From Lysobacterales bacterium (GTDB lineage: Bacteria > Pseudomonadota > Gammaproteobacteria > Xanthomonadales > Marinicellaceae): a stretch of DNA of 7,563 bases. The DNA lies in the NCBI GenBank assembly GCA_027083915.1, contig JALWML010000079.1:1-7563 (forward strand), in the 5' to 3' direction. Shown in pieces: positions 1 to 5,421 of this stretch. The position numbers and the translations under genes were made by a program. Position 1 is the stretch's first letter. Each line of letters opens with the position of its first letter. The notes beneath the pieces are model-generated. The model saw nothing but the letters and a program-made list of their open reading frames with translations, searched no databases and was not told the DNA's origin.

Positions 1-492
1 GACTATGGGTGGGATGATACGCCTGATAGCTTAGATACTATCCAATTTGACTACGATAAAGAGTTCAAGTTATCAGAAGATGGAAGAGTGGCTTTGCATG
101 AGTTGCTTAAGGCAAAACCTTACAGTGTTGGTCGTGTTGGAGCAGGTGGACGTTTTTCTCATGAATACGATAATTTTGTTATACTTCTGCACGAGGTTAA
201 TGCCTTAAGCGCATTCAAAAAACTGGTTATGGAAGGTACAAAACCAGCCCAAGTTTTTGGTTTAATCGGTTTAAAAATTAAGAATCCTGAATTAATAGAA
301 AAGTATAAAACAATTATTTCTAAAAGTGACAAGGAAATAGTAGTTCATGGAGGTTGCACTTGGTCGAATGAAAAGGTGACTTCATTGATATATGGTAAAA
401 GAGTCAACTACAATTGGTCTGAGGAAAACTTGGCTCGTCGTTATCAATGGTTAGAGGAAAACCATAAGCTTTTTAAAGTCATTGGTATCTAA
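1..492 (+). CDS. Uncharacterised protein, 3' part (5' end outside window)
   Basis: The frame is open from base 1 to the TAA at 490-492 (163 codons), so the gene enters from the left. The GTG at 88 is an internal valine codon (context EDGRVALHELL), not a start. The visible protein is soluble, with no membrane segment. It has a glycine-rich stretch (VGRVGAGGRF, about residues 43-52) and a helical part where a chain position is followed by VFGLIGLKIKNPEL. A strand-like VVHGGCTW follows, with one cysteine. This layout recalls uncharacterised proteins of many bacteria in which a GL(K/Y)LxDPxxF-type helix precedes a GCxVS-type strand, but I know no function or reliable family name, so none is given. 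The stop overlaps the next start (TAATG), so the two genes are probably translated together. Confidence is high for a real coding gene and nil for function. Confidence 0.8.
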   Translation, partial: DYGWDDTPDSLDTIQFDYDKEFKLSEDGRVALHELLKAKPYSVGRVGAGGRFSHEYDNFVILLHEVNALSAFKKLVMEGTKPAQVFGLIGLKIKNPELIEKYKTIISKSDKEIVVHGGCTWSNEKVTSLIYGKRVNYNWSEENLARRYQWLEENHKLFKVIGI

Positions 493-869
493 TGAAAATA
501 AATTACCATTTGATTAGACATTACATAATCGCCAGCTTATTCGTGTTTTTAAGTTACTCGACACTAATTTTACATGACAGAATAAAAAGACAAACAAATC
601 ATGTTATCAATTCAACTATAAACTTTGAAAAAGAGTACGGAGAGTCACGACATATAACAAAATTGAAACGTTCTATTAAAAATATTATGTCAATTCAAAA
701 ACATGACTTGAGGCAATTAAAGCATTTGTTGCTTTCGATAATCATCATTTGTTTTGCCTATATGGTTCTGTTATTTACCATTAAAGAAATACCTCTAATT
801 CTTCGCATGACTATTGCAGCTGCGATTATCTATCTTTCAATCATTCATCAGTCAAGAATAATGTATTAA
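492..869 (+). CDS. Small predicted membrane protein, unknown function
   Basis: This 125-residue protein starts at the ATG overlapping the upstream TAA by one base (TAATG), which implies translational coupling and a shared transcript. Three hydrophobic segments are visible: about residues 11-27 (one helix near the N-terminus), 79-97 and 100-119, the last two separated by a short charged turn (IKE). Between helix 1 and helix 2 lies a basic, polar stretch of about 50 residues (RIKRQTN, KLKRSIK), probably cytoplasmic. There is no recognisable motif, conserved cysteine or lipobox. Codons are AT-rich, as in the rest of the left half of the window. The coupling to the gene before it suggests they work together or are inherited together. 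I do not recognise the family. The overlap and clean hydrophobic pattern support a real gene rather than a chance frame. Confidence 0.65.
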   Translation: MKINYHLIRHYIIASLFVFLSYSTLILHDRIKRQTNHVINSTINFEKEYGESRHITKLKRSIKNIMSIQKHDLRQLKHLLLSIIIICFAYMVLLFTIKEIPLILRMTIAAAIIYLSIIHQSRIMY

Positions 870-903
870 ACAGCTCTGTGCAATAAAGACACAAAGACTG
901 ACT

Positions 904-938
904 GTCCGCAGATAAACGCAGACCATAGCAGATGGATA
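904..938 (+). repeat. Dispersed GCAGA-triplet repeat, copy A
   Basis: This is copy A of a short repeat found three times in the window. Its core CCGCAGATAAACGCAGA (906-922) is identical in all three copies. The pentamer GCAGA recurs three times with exact 10-bp spacing, one turn of DNA. Copy A matches copy B (2124-2158) at 31 of 35 positions, and most differences fall in the 5-bp spacer before the third GCAGA. It lies downstream of the small membrane gene and directly before a gene remnant. Confidence 0.8.
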
Positions 939-1019
939 GGTCGCAACATTAGCCGCAATCAGTTGTTAGAAAATGCAGAGGTTTATCAAGTTATTAAAAA
1001 GTGGCTAAGAGGTCTCTAA
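939..1019 (+). pseudogene. Possible 3' remnant of a gene, cut off by the repeat
   Basis: Just after repeat copy A, a frame of 26 codons ends at TAA 1017-1019. Its translation looks like natural protein: RNISRNQLLENAEVYQVI, then KKWLRGL and stop. The pattern of a polar/histidine-like turn, LL-x-N, then an amphipathic helix ending in W-L is what one sees at the C-terminus of many alpha/beta-hydrolases, where it follows the catalytic histidine. Here that histidine would be lost or replaced by asparagine. No start codon or upstream coding continues it: the same frame read leftwards enters the repeat and then the stop of the 492-869 gene. It overlaps the last bases of the minus-strand nucleotidyltransferase gene by four. 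I read it as a decayed gene end whose other part was lost at the repeat boundary, but 26 codons is too short to be sure. Confidence 0.3.
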
Positions 1020-1546
1020 CTGAAATTCTCCTCAATAATCTCTTCCAAAGCGTACAGTGTTTTTTGTGGGAATCGTTCTATTGGATAATACTTAGCAATA
1101 ACATCACATGCCTGTTGGTAAGTTTCAATATTCAAGTATCTGAGTAAATAGCGAATATCATTGATGTCATGAAATTCAGCACCAATACGCATAGCTAAAC
1201 ACTTCATTGCTAATAAATATTCAGGTGTAGCTGTATAAATCGTGAGGTTTGATAATTGCAAATAGTTATTAAAATCACCCGATTGACTAAAAAACCCTTT
1301 AACAGCATCATTAAGCCAGTTTTCATCAGCTCCAAATTCGGCACTTACTTTTTTGGCAAGTTTTCTCACAATAGCCGCTGGTTTGAATAAACCATCAACA
1401 TCCATTGTTGATGCCCGAGCATCTAGCACTAAGCACATCACCGCACCACCAACAATATGCAATTCGCATTGTGTCTTTTCTTTGTTCAGTTGTTTATTGA
1501 GTAAATCAAATAGTTTTAAGATGTCTTTTTTGTTAAGTGCAATCAT
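1016..1546 (-). CDS. Nucleotidyltransferase-fold protein (DUF6036-like), candidate toxin
   Basis: This is a 176-residue soluble protein with the signature of the minimal nucleotidyltransferase / DUF6036-like group. It has GG at residues 33-34 (HIVGGAVMCL), then R44-x-S-T-x-D49-x-D51 (RASTMDVDGLF), the usual acidic pair of the metal-binding active site. A helical region follows with LLAMKCLAMR (111-120) and HDINDIRYLLRYL (126-138), the typical C-terminal helices of AbiEii/DUF6036-type proteins. Family members include toxins that transfer nucleotides to tRNA or protein targets, and some of unknown role; the substrate cannot be read here. The ATG (1546-1544) overlaps the TAA of the upstream RHH gene by one base. 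A Shine-Dalgarno-like GGAGAAAGGG lies just upstream inside that gene, so the two are translationally coupled. The acidic residues appear intact, so the protein is probably active. The toxin role is inference from context. Confidence 0.75.
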   Translation of the reverse strand: MIALNKKDILKLFDLLNKQLNKEKTQCELHIVGGAVMCLVLDARASTMDVDGLFKPAAIVRKLAKKVSAEFGADENWLNDAVKGFFSQSGDFNNYLQLSNLTIYTATPEYLLAMKCLAMRIGAEFHDINDIRYLLRYLNIETYQQACDVIAKYYPIERFPQKTLYALEEIIEENFS

Positions 1547-2040
1547 TAAACCCTTTCTCCAAGAGTTGAATCAATAAAAATATTTCGCCCTTTAAAAGCG
1601 ATAGGTGAATTGATTAACAAATACAATCTTAGACTCTTTAGATTACTACCAAAATAAGGTTTATGAAGAATAGGAAAGTCGTTAATCCAATCAGGAGCAG
1701 TACAACTTAATGTATGAGCACGGTGACCTATCATGGCAATGGTGTAATTTATCTGAAACTCAGAGAGTTCATACGAAGGTTTTATGCTAACGGCTTGCTC
1801 AAAATCAGTTTGCGAACAAAGCATAAGGAAATCATGTAAATGAGCAAAAACAAAGCTGTCTTCTGCAGTGTTAAATTGGTATAAAATAGTTAAAAATTGC
1901 TGAGACTTGCTGTGCAGAATGCGTTGCAACACCCATGTTGACATATCAACACCTGCTGATTTAGCTGTTGATTTGATAATCTCTTTTTGTTGTTTGGAGA
2001 CTCTTATTTGTAGGTATTCTGATTTTTTTAACTGATTCAT
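1546..2040 (-). CDS. RHH-domain protein with extra C-terminal domain, candidate antitoxin/autoregulator
   Basis: This 164-residue protein begins with a ribbon-helix-helix-like segment (residues 8-42). It has a strand EYLQIRVS, helix KQQKEIIKSTAKSAG, turn VDMS and helix TWVLQRILHS, as in CopG/DUF1778-type antitoxins that bind DNA as dimers. Unlike a plain antitoxin of 80-95 residues, it continues for about 120 more. The last part (115-164) has an aromatic-rich block APDWINDFPIL, a segment YFGSNLKSLRLYLL and NSPIAFKGRNIF. I recall similar C-termini encoded just upstream of nucleotidyltransferase genes in other bacteria, but cannot name a family. The start is fixed by the RHH strand at residue 9 and by a promoter ending six bases before the ATG. 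It overlaps the downstream nucleotidyltransferase gene (TAATG). It likely represses its own promoter and neutralises or partners the enzyme; both are inference. Confidence 0.7.
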   Translation of the reverse strand: MNQLKKSEYLQIRVSKQQKEIIKSTAKSAGVDMSTWVLQRILHSKSQQFLTILYQFNTAEDSFVFAHLHDFLMLCSQTDFEQAVSIKPSYELSEFQINYTIAMIGHRAHTLSCTAPDWINDFPILHKPYFGSNLKSLRLYLLINSPIAFKGRNIFIDSTLGERV

Positions 2041-2046
2041 AGCTGA

Positions 2047-2074
2047 ATTATAGACTATTTGATAATATTGTCAA
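2047..2074 (-). promoter_or_regulatory. Consensus sigma-70 promoter of the RHH/nucleotidyltransferase operon, possible leaderless start
   Basis: Read on the minus strand, TTGACA (2074-2069), a 16-bp spacer and TATAAT (2052-2047) match the consensus in both hexamers. Six bases separate the -10 from the ATG, so the predicted transcription start falls on the A of the start codon (2040). No Shine-Dalgarno sequence is present. An imperfect inverted repeat (GAC.AT..T...A..AT.GTC type) fills the spacer and is a plausible operator for the RHH protein. Confidence 0.7.
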
Positions 2075-2123
2075 TACAGTTGTAGTGACATAAATAATAC
2101 ACAGAACTGTATAAAGATATTCT

Positions 2124-2158
2124 GACCGCAGATAAACGCAGAATATCGCAGATGGATA
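2124..2158 (+). repeat. Dispersed GCAGA-triplet repeat, copy B
   Basis: This copy has the same orientation as copy A and the same 17-bp core (2126-2142), with three GCAGA units at 10-bp spacing. With copy A it brackets the minus-strand RHH/nucleotidyltransferase module and the gene remnant. A strong extended -10 promoter begins seven bases after it. Confidence 0.8.
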
Positions 2159-2164
2159 TAATGA

Positions 2165-2173
2165 TGGTATAAT
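2165..2173 (+). promoter_or_regulatory. Extended -10 promoter (TGnTATAAT)
   Basis: TGG followed by TATAAT is a perfect extended -10 element. The -35 position (about 2145-2150) is poor and falls inside repeat copy B. Transcription would start near 2180 and run through the short frame at 2203 and the REP-like element into the membrane-protein gene at 2358. No other convincing promoter lies nearer that gene. Confidence 0.5.
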
Positions 2174-2202
2174 AGTTAACAATCTTTCATAAACGAGTGA
2201 CT

Positions 2203-2322
2203 GTGTTTAAATTTTGGAAAAAACAAAATTCAATTCAAAAAGTAGCGAATAGAATTAATAAAGTAATAGTAAGGTGGGCTTGCCCACCACATTTAAAACT
2301 AAATTATTATCGAGGCAACTGA
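2203..2322 (+). pseudogene. Short GTG-started frame interrupted by the REP-like element
   Basis: A frame starting with GTG at 2203 gives FKFWKKQNSIQKVANRINKV over its first 21 codons, a protein-like, basic amphipathic helix. It sits about 22 bases after the predicted transcription start of the extended -10 promoter. At 2269 it enters the REP-like element, which supplies the remaining codons (RWACPPH and onwards) up to TGA 2320-2322. The simplest reading is the 5' end of a gene cut by insertion of that element. It could also be a small leader peptide or a chance frame. It is not in frame with the membrane-protein gene downstream. Ribosome-binding site is weak. I recognise no family. Confidence 0.3.
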
Positions 2323-2351
2323 TACACAGTTGGTGGGCAAGTCCACCTTAC
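2269..2351 (+). repeat. REP-like paired hairpin element (BIME-like), 83 bp
   Basis: Two 21-bp arms (2269-2289 and 2331-2351) are inverted copies matching at 20 of 21 positions, separated by 41 bp. Each arm is itself a hairpin: GGTGGGC, two bases, GCCCACC in the left arm, and the same with one mismatch in the right. GC content is far above the surroundings. This is the layout of REP doublets mobilised by RAYT (TnpA-REP, Y1) transposases. No such transposase is in the window, and no clear target duplication is visible at the ends. Confidence 0.8.
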
Positions 2352-2357
2352 AAAATA

Positions 2358-3035
2358 ATGTATAAATTCAAATTCATCACAAAACAAAAAGAAAGTAGTA
2401 ATATCTGGATTGTTATTATTTCTTTGCTTATTTTTCATTTTCTCTATTATTATTTAATCATTCATACGACTAGAGTTTTGGATTGTATGCCTTATGAAGA
2501 GTTTTGGACATGGACTGATGAATTTGGGATTGGGTTGTTTAAAATTTTTATCTTTATTTTTTTTCTTTATGCTTTTTGGGCAATATTAGAAGCAATAATT
2601 GCTTATAAAAGAGATTTAAAAGATAAAGTGTTTTGTACAATAAGTAGCTCTTTAATAGTGGTTTATGTTATCTATTTAATGTTGAGCTTTAAAGTGCATT
2701 GGGAGCTGTTTGAGGTAAAATGGGGTCAACGTGACTACCAAGATATTTCGTTTACATTTGGATATATGCCAGAAATCCGATTTCAAACATCATGGGACAA
2801 GTTCATCCGTGATAATGAATGTAGGAACCCCTATTATTACAGAGACCTCTTAACTCCTAAAGACCATGATGATTACTGGAGTGGGCTTCTTTTAGAATTC
2901 TATAATAATGGAGGTACTTTAGAAGAAGTCATTAAGTCAAATTATAATGTACAGATGGCTACAGATGCTTTTGATTCTTATAGAAAACAAGGTGTGGAGA
3001 TTATTGTAACCGAAGATAAGGATTCACCACACTAA
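2358..3035 (+). CDS. Predicted three-helix membrane protein with soluble C-terminal domain, unknown function
   Basis: I choose the ATG at 2358 (225 residues). A longer in-frame GTG start at 2274 lies inside the REP-like element and would only translate repeat DNA. Hydrophobic helices span about residues 16-36, 58-82 (very rich in Phe and Ile) and 93-111. After them about 110 residues form an acidic, aromatic-rich soluble part, including RNPYYYRDLL, DDYWSGLLLEFYNNGG and a C-terminal IIVTEDKDSPH. No catalytic motif, lipobox or known domain is recognised. There is no Shine-Dalgarno sequence before the ATG; the bases there are the end of the REP-like element plus an A/T run. It stands alone between repeat copies B and C, which face each other in opposite orientation. 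Transcription probably comes from the extended -10 promoter about 190 bp upstream. Its length and consistent hydrophobic pattern support a real gene; the role is unknown. Confidence 0.65.
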   Translation: MYKFKFITKQKESSNIWIVIISLLIFHFLYYYLIIHTTRVLDCMPYEEFWTWTDEFGIGLFKIFIFIFFLYAFWAILEAIIAYKRDLKDKVFCTISSSLIVVYVIYLMLSFKVHWELFEVKWGQRDYQDISFTFGYMPEIRFQTSWDKFIRDNECRNPYYYRDLLTPKDHDDYWSGLLLEFYNNGGTLEEVIKSNYNVQMATDAFDSYRKQGVEIIVTEDKDSPH

Positions 3036-3081
3036 CTCTCGATGGACTTGACAATACAAATCTATTTCCAATTCAACAAAA

Positions 3082-3112
3082 CATCTGCGTAAGTCTGCGT
3101 TTATCTGCGGAC
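3082..3112 (-). repeat. Dispersed GCAGA-triplet repeat, copy C (inverted)
   Basis: This is the third copy, in opposite orientation to A and B. The 17-bp core is at 3110-3094 on the minus strand, again with three GCAGA units at 10-bp spacing. It matches copy A at 27 of 31 positions, with all differences in the second 5-bp spacer. It lies between the membrane-protein gene and the trhP promoter. Confidence 0.8.
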
Positions 3113-3140
3113 AATAAGTTCTCATGAAAAGGCGTTATTA

Positions 3141-3169
3141 TTGACTTAATCAAGCTATTTCACTATTAT
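3141..3169 (+). promoter_or_regulatory. trhP promoter, possible leaderless start
   Basis: TTGACT (3141-3146), a 17-bp spacer and TATTAT (3164-3169) match the sigma-70 consensus at five of six positions in each hexamer. The -10 overlaps the ATG at 3168, so that ATG would not be on the transcript. The next ATG, at 3177, begins eight bases after the -10, where transcription usually starts at a purine. That fixes the start at 3177 and predicts a leaderless mRNA. Confidence 0.6.
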
Positions 3170-3176
3170 GCACGGC

Positions 3177-4538
3177 ATGAAAACTGAACTCTTATCTCCT
3201 GCGGGAACTTACAAAAACATGCAGTACGCTTTTGCCTATGGGGCAGATGCGGTTTATGCGGGGCAACCGCGTTATTCTTTGCGTGTGCGTGAAAATGATT
3301 TTAAAAATGCCGAACGATTGGCTCAAGGTATCGAAGAAGCACACCGATTGAATAAACTTTTCTTTATCGCATCAAACTTATCTCCACACAATAATAAAGT
3401 AAAAACCTATATTCGGGATTTAGCACCGATAATTGAGATGAAACCCGATGCCTTAATCATGAGTGATCCGGGTTTAATCATGATGGTGCGTGAAAAATGG
3501 CCTGAAATTCCTGTGCATTTATCGGTGCAAGCTAACGCCATTAACTTTGCCACAGTTAAATTTTGGAAATCTATGGGGTTGTCACGAATTATTTTATCGC
3601 GTGAATTGTCACTGGATGAAGTCAAAGAAATTCGCCAAGAATGTCCTGATATTGAGCTTGAAGTTTTTGTTCATGGAGCTTTGTGTATTGCTTATTCAGG
3701 AAGATGTTTATTGTCGGGTTATATGACCCATAGGGATTCTAACCAAGGTGCTTGCACTAATTCCTGCCGTTGGAAATACAATGCTATGGAAGCCAAGCAA
3801 GATTCAGTGGGTGATTTAATTCCCTTGCATCAAGGTGGAAAATCAGGCACAAACATTTATACACCGCACGAAAACGACGATGATAATCCGATGTTTTTGT
3901 TGGAAGAAAAAGGTCGTCCAGGCGAATTAATGCCTGCTTATGAAGACGAACACGGCACTTATATCATGAATTCAAAGGATTTGCGCGCGGTGCAACACGT
4001 CAAAACCTTAATTGATATGGGTATTGATTCATTAAAGATTGAAGGACGTACTAAATCACATTTTTATGCGGCTCGGACCACTCAAGTTTACCGTCAAGCC
4101 ATTGATGATGCTTATGCTGGGCGTGAGTTTAATATGGATTTAATGGATACACTCGAAGGCTTGGCAAATCGCGGATTTACCGAAGGTTTTTACCGCCGTC
4201 ATCCACCCAAAGAATTTCAAAATTACGAGACAGGTTTTTCAGGCAGTGACAAACAACAATTTGTCGGTGAAGTCATTAGTTACGATAAAGAAACTGAATT
4301 ATTGAAAATTGATGTCAAAAATAAATTCCTCGTCGGTGATAATCTCGAATTAATGACACCAACAGGCAATATCCAATTCAACTTAAGTGATATGATTAGC
4401 AAAAAGGGTGAGAAAATGGACTACGCACCAGGTTCTGGTCACGTGGTTGATATTCCAGTGGAAATCTCAGATAAAGATTTGGAGCAGATTGATTTTGGTT
4501 TGTTGGTTAGGTATTTGCCGAATAAATCAGAGAAATAG
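3177..4538 (+). CDS. trhP: tRNA U34 hydroxylation protein TrhP (YegQ, peptidase U32 family)
   Basis: The 453-residue protein follows E. coli TrhP/YegQ along its whole length (about 450 residues): ELLSPAG at the N-terminus, YGADAVYAGQPRYSLRVR, ALIMSDPGLIM, HLSVQANA, DEHGTYIMNSKDLRA, SLKIEGRTKS and a C-terminal KNKF.VGD.LELMTP.GN domain. The U32 signature is intact (EVFVHGALCIAYSGRCLLS, residues 162-180). Four cysteines (170, 177, 193, 197) are placed as expected for an iron-sulfur cluster. Despite the family name it is not a working protease: TrhP makes 5-hydroxyuridine at tRNA position 34 in the oxygen-independent, prephenate-linked route, upstream of cmo5U formation. I use the ATG at 3177, not 3168, because the promoter's -10 overlaps the earlier ATG and E. 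coli TrhP starts just before ELLSPAG. Its 3' end overlaps the convergent prenyltransferase gene by 32 bp. Confidence 0.95.
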   Translation: MKTELLSPAGTYKNMQYAFAYGADAVYAGQPRYSLRVRENDFKNAERLAQGIEEAHRLNKLFFIASNLSPHNNKVKTYIRDLAPIIEMKPDALIMSDPGLIMMVREKWPEIPVHLSVQANAINFATVKFWKSMGLSRIILSRELSLDEVKEIRQECPDIELEVFVHGALCIAYSGRCLLSGYMTHRDSNQGACTNSCRWKYNAMEAKQDSVGDLIPLHQGGKSGTNIYTPHENDDDNPMFLLEEKGRPGELMPAYEDEHGTYIMNSKDLRAVQHVKTLIDMGIDSLKIEGRTKSHFYAARTTQVYRQAIDDAYAGREFNMDLMDTLEGLANRGFTEGFYRRHPPKEFQNYETGFSGSDKQQFVGEVISYDKETELLKIDVKNKFLVGDNLELMTPTGNIQFNLSDMISKKGEKMDYAPGSGHVVDIPVEISDKDLEQIDFGLLVRYLPNKSEK

Positions 4539-5409
4539 ATAAAACCAAAGGCACTAATAAGGTTACGGCAACATTGGCAGCTAAATAGTGGGGATAATGC
4601 CCAATTTTATTCCCATATTTGTTTGCTCCAGAAAGTGAAAACAGTGCCAGAGGCATAGGTATTAAAGCGATTAAGCTTATCGTTGGTAAGAGATGATTCA
4701 TGACTAAATAGATAAGAGTTATGATTGTTGATAATAAAAATAATGCATAAACAGCGTTGCTCTTTTGTATTCCAAATGCAATAGGGAAATGATTTCTACC
4801 AGCTTTTTTATCGGCTTGAATATCGGGATATTGGTTGAGTAACAATAAATTATTCACCAAAAAGAACGGGATAAGGGCGATAAGTAACGGAATAAAATGA
4901 TAGTTTTCACTAAAAACATAATGTGTGCCAAGGACAAATAACAAGCCAAAACCTAATCCTGGAGCAATAAGACATAATAAAGGATGCTTATTTATCCATT
5001 GGGTATAACTCAAAACCAAGCACATGCCTACTATTCCAATAGGAGCAATAGCCAGTCCAAATCGGTTAATAAAATAAAGCCCGATTATTAAAGTAATGAG
5101 CAGTGAGGCAATACCAATTGCGAGGACATTATGGTGTAAATCAGGGTTGTTTGGTAATGCACCACTGCCACCACTAAAGGGTGTGCGTTGGGTATTTAGA
5201 TCCAAGCCCGTTTTGAAATCGAAGTATTCATTCAAAGTGTTGACACTGATATGTGCCATTAATGCCGCAATGAGCACCAATAATACATCATAATAATTAA
5301 TAACATACCCTTGAAATTTTGCTAGACTAACACCGAGAAGAATACATACCGGTGTTAAAATTAAAAAAGGGATTCGTATAGTTTGAACTAAAGCTTTTTT
5401 CTTACTCAT
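4507..5409 (-). CDS. UbiA-family (MenA/UbiA-like) prenyltransferase, integral membrane
   Basis: This 300-residue protein is almost all hydrophobic helices (eight or nine), as in UbiA-superfamily enzymes, which attach an isoprenoid chain from a diphosphate to an aromatic acceptor inside the membrane. Both aspartate-rich motifs are present: N60-EYF-D64-FKTGL-D70 and N192-QYP-D196-IQA-D200-KKAGR, which bind the Mg-diphosphate. The stretch RTPFSGGSGALP (75-86) after the first motif is seen in MenA-like members without an assigned acceptor. The substrate (quinone ring, heme or other) cannot be read from sequence, and no ubiquinone or menaquinone gene is adjacent, so I give no symbol. It lies 12 bases after the thioredoxin stop, on the same strand, so it is the second gene of that operon. 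A weak GAGAAG serves as ribosome-binding site. Its end overlaps trhP by 32 bp, convergently. Confidence 0.85.
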   Translation of the reverse strand: MSKKKALVQTIRIPFLILTPVCILLGVSLAKFQGYVINYYDVLLVLIAALMAHISVNTLNEYFDFKTGLDLNTQRTPFSGGSGALPNNPDLHHNVLAIGIASLLITLIIGLYFINRFGLAIAPIGIVGMCLVLSYTQWINKHPLLCLIAPGLGFGLLFVLGTHYVFSENYHFIPLLIALIPFFLVNNLLLLNQYPDIQADKKAGRNHFPIAFGIQKSNAVYALFLLSTIITLIYLVMNHLLPTISLIALIPMPLALFSLSGANKYGNKIGHYPHYLAANVAVTLLVPLVLSISLIYSANT

Positions 5410-5421
5410 TTATAATTCTTC

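Noticed and set aside
88..90. GTG at 88 as start of the first gene
   Set aside because: The frame is open and protein-like back to base 1, so the gene begins outside the window.
872..900. Possible terminator hairpin after the small membrane gene (CTCTGTG...CACAAAG)
   Set aside because: The stem is short with a mismatch and has no T-run after it.
1008..1017. AGAGGTCTCT resembling a MITE terminal repeat end
   Set aside because: Only the six to seven outermost bases match and no second arm is present; chance match.
1353..1577. Plus-strand frame opposite the nucleotidyltransferase gene
   Set aside because: It is antisense to a well-supported gene and has no family features.
2274..2357. 28-residue N-terminal extension of the membrane protein from GTG 2274
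   Set aside because: The codons lie wholly in the REP-like element and the translation (rich in Trp/Pro from the hairpin arms) does not look like protein; ATG 2358 is the sensible start.
904..3112. CRISPR-like or iteron-like reading of the GCAGA repeats
   Set aside because: Only three copies, over 900 bp apart, one inverted, and no cas, rep or dnaA-box context; a dispersed repeat fits better.
3168..3170. ATG 3168 as trhP start
   Set aside because: It overlaps the -10 hexamer and adds three residues not expected in the family.
3407..3726. Frames on both strands inside trhP
   Set aside because: They lie inside a well-conserved gene and have no independent signal.
5096..5293. Plus-strand frame opposite the prenyltransferase gene
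   Set aside because: It is antisense to the conserved first aspartate-rich motif region, and the translation shows no pattern.
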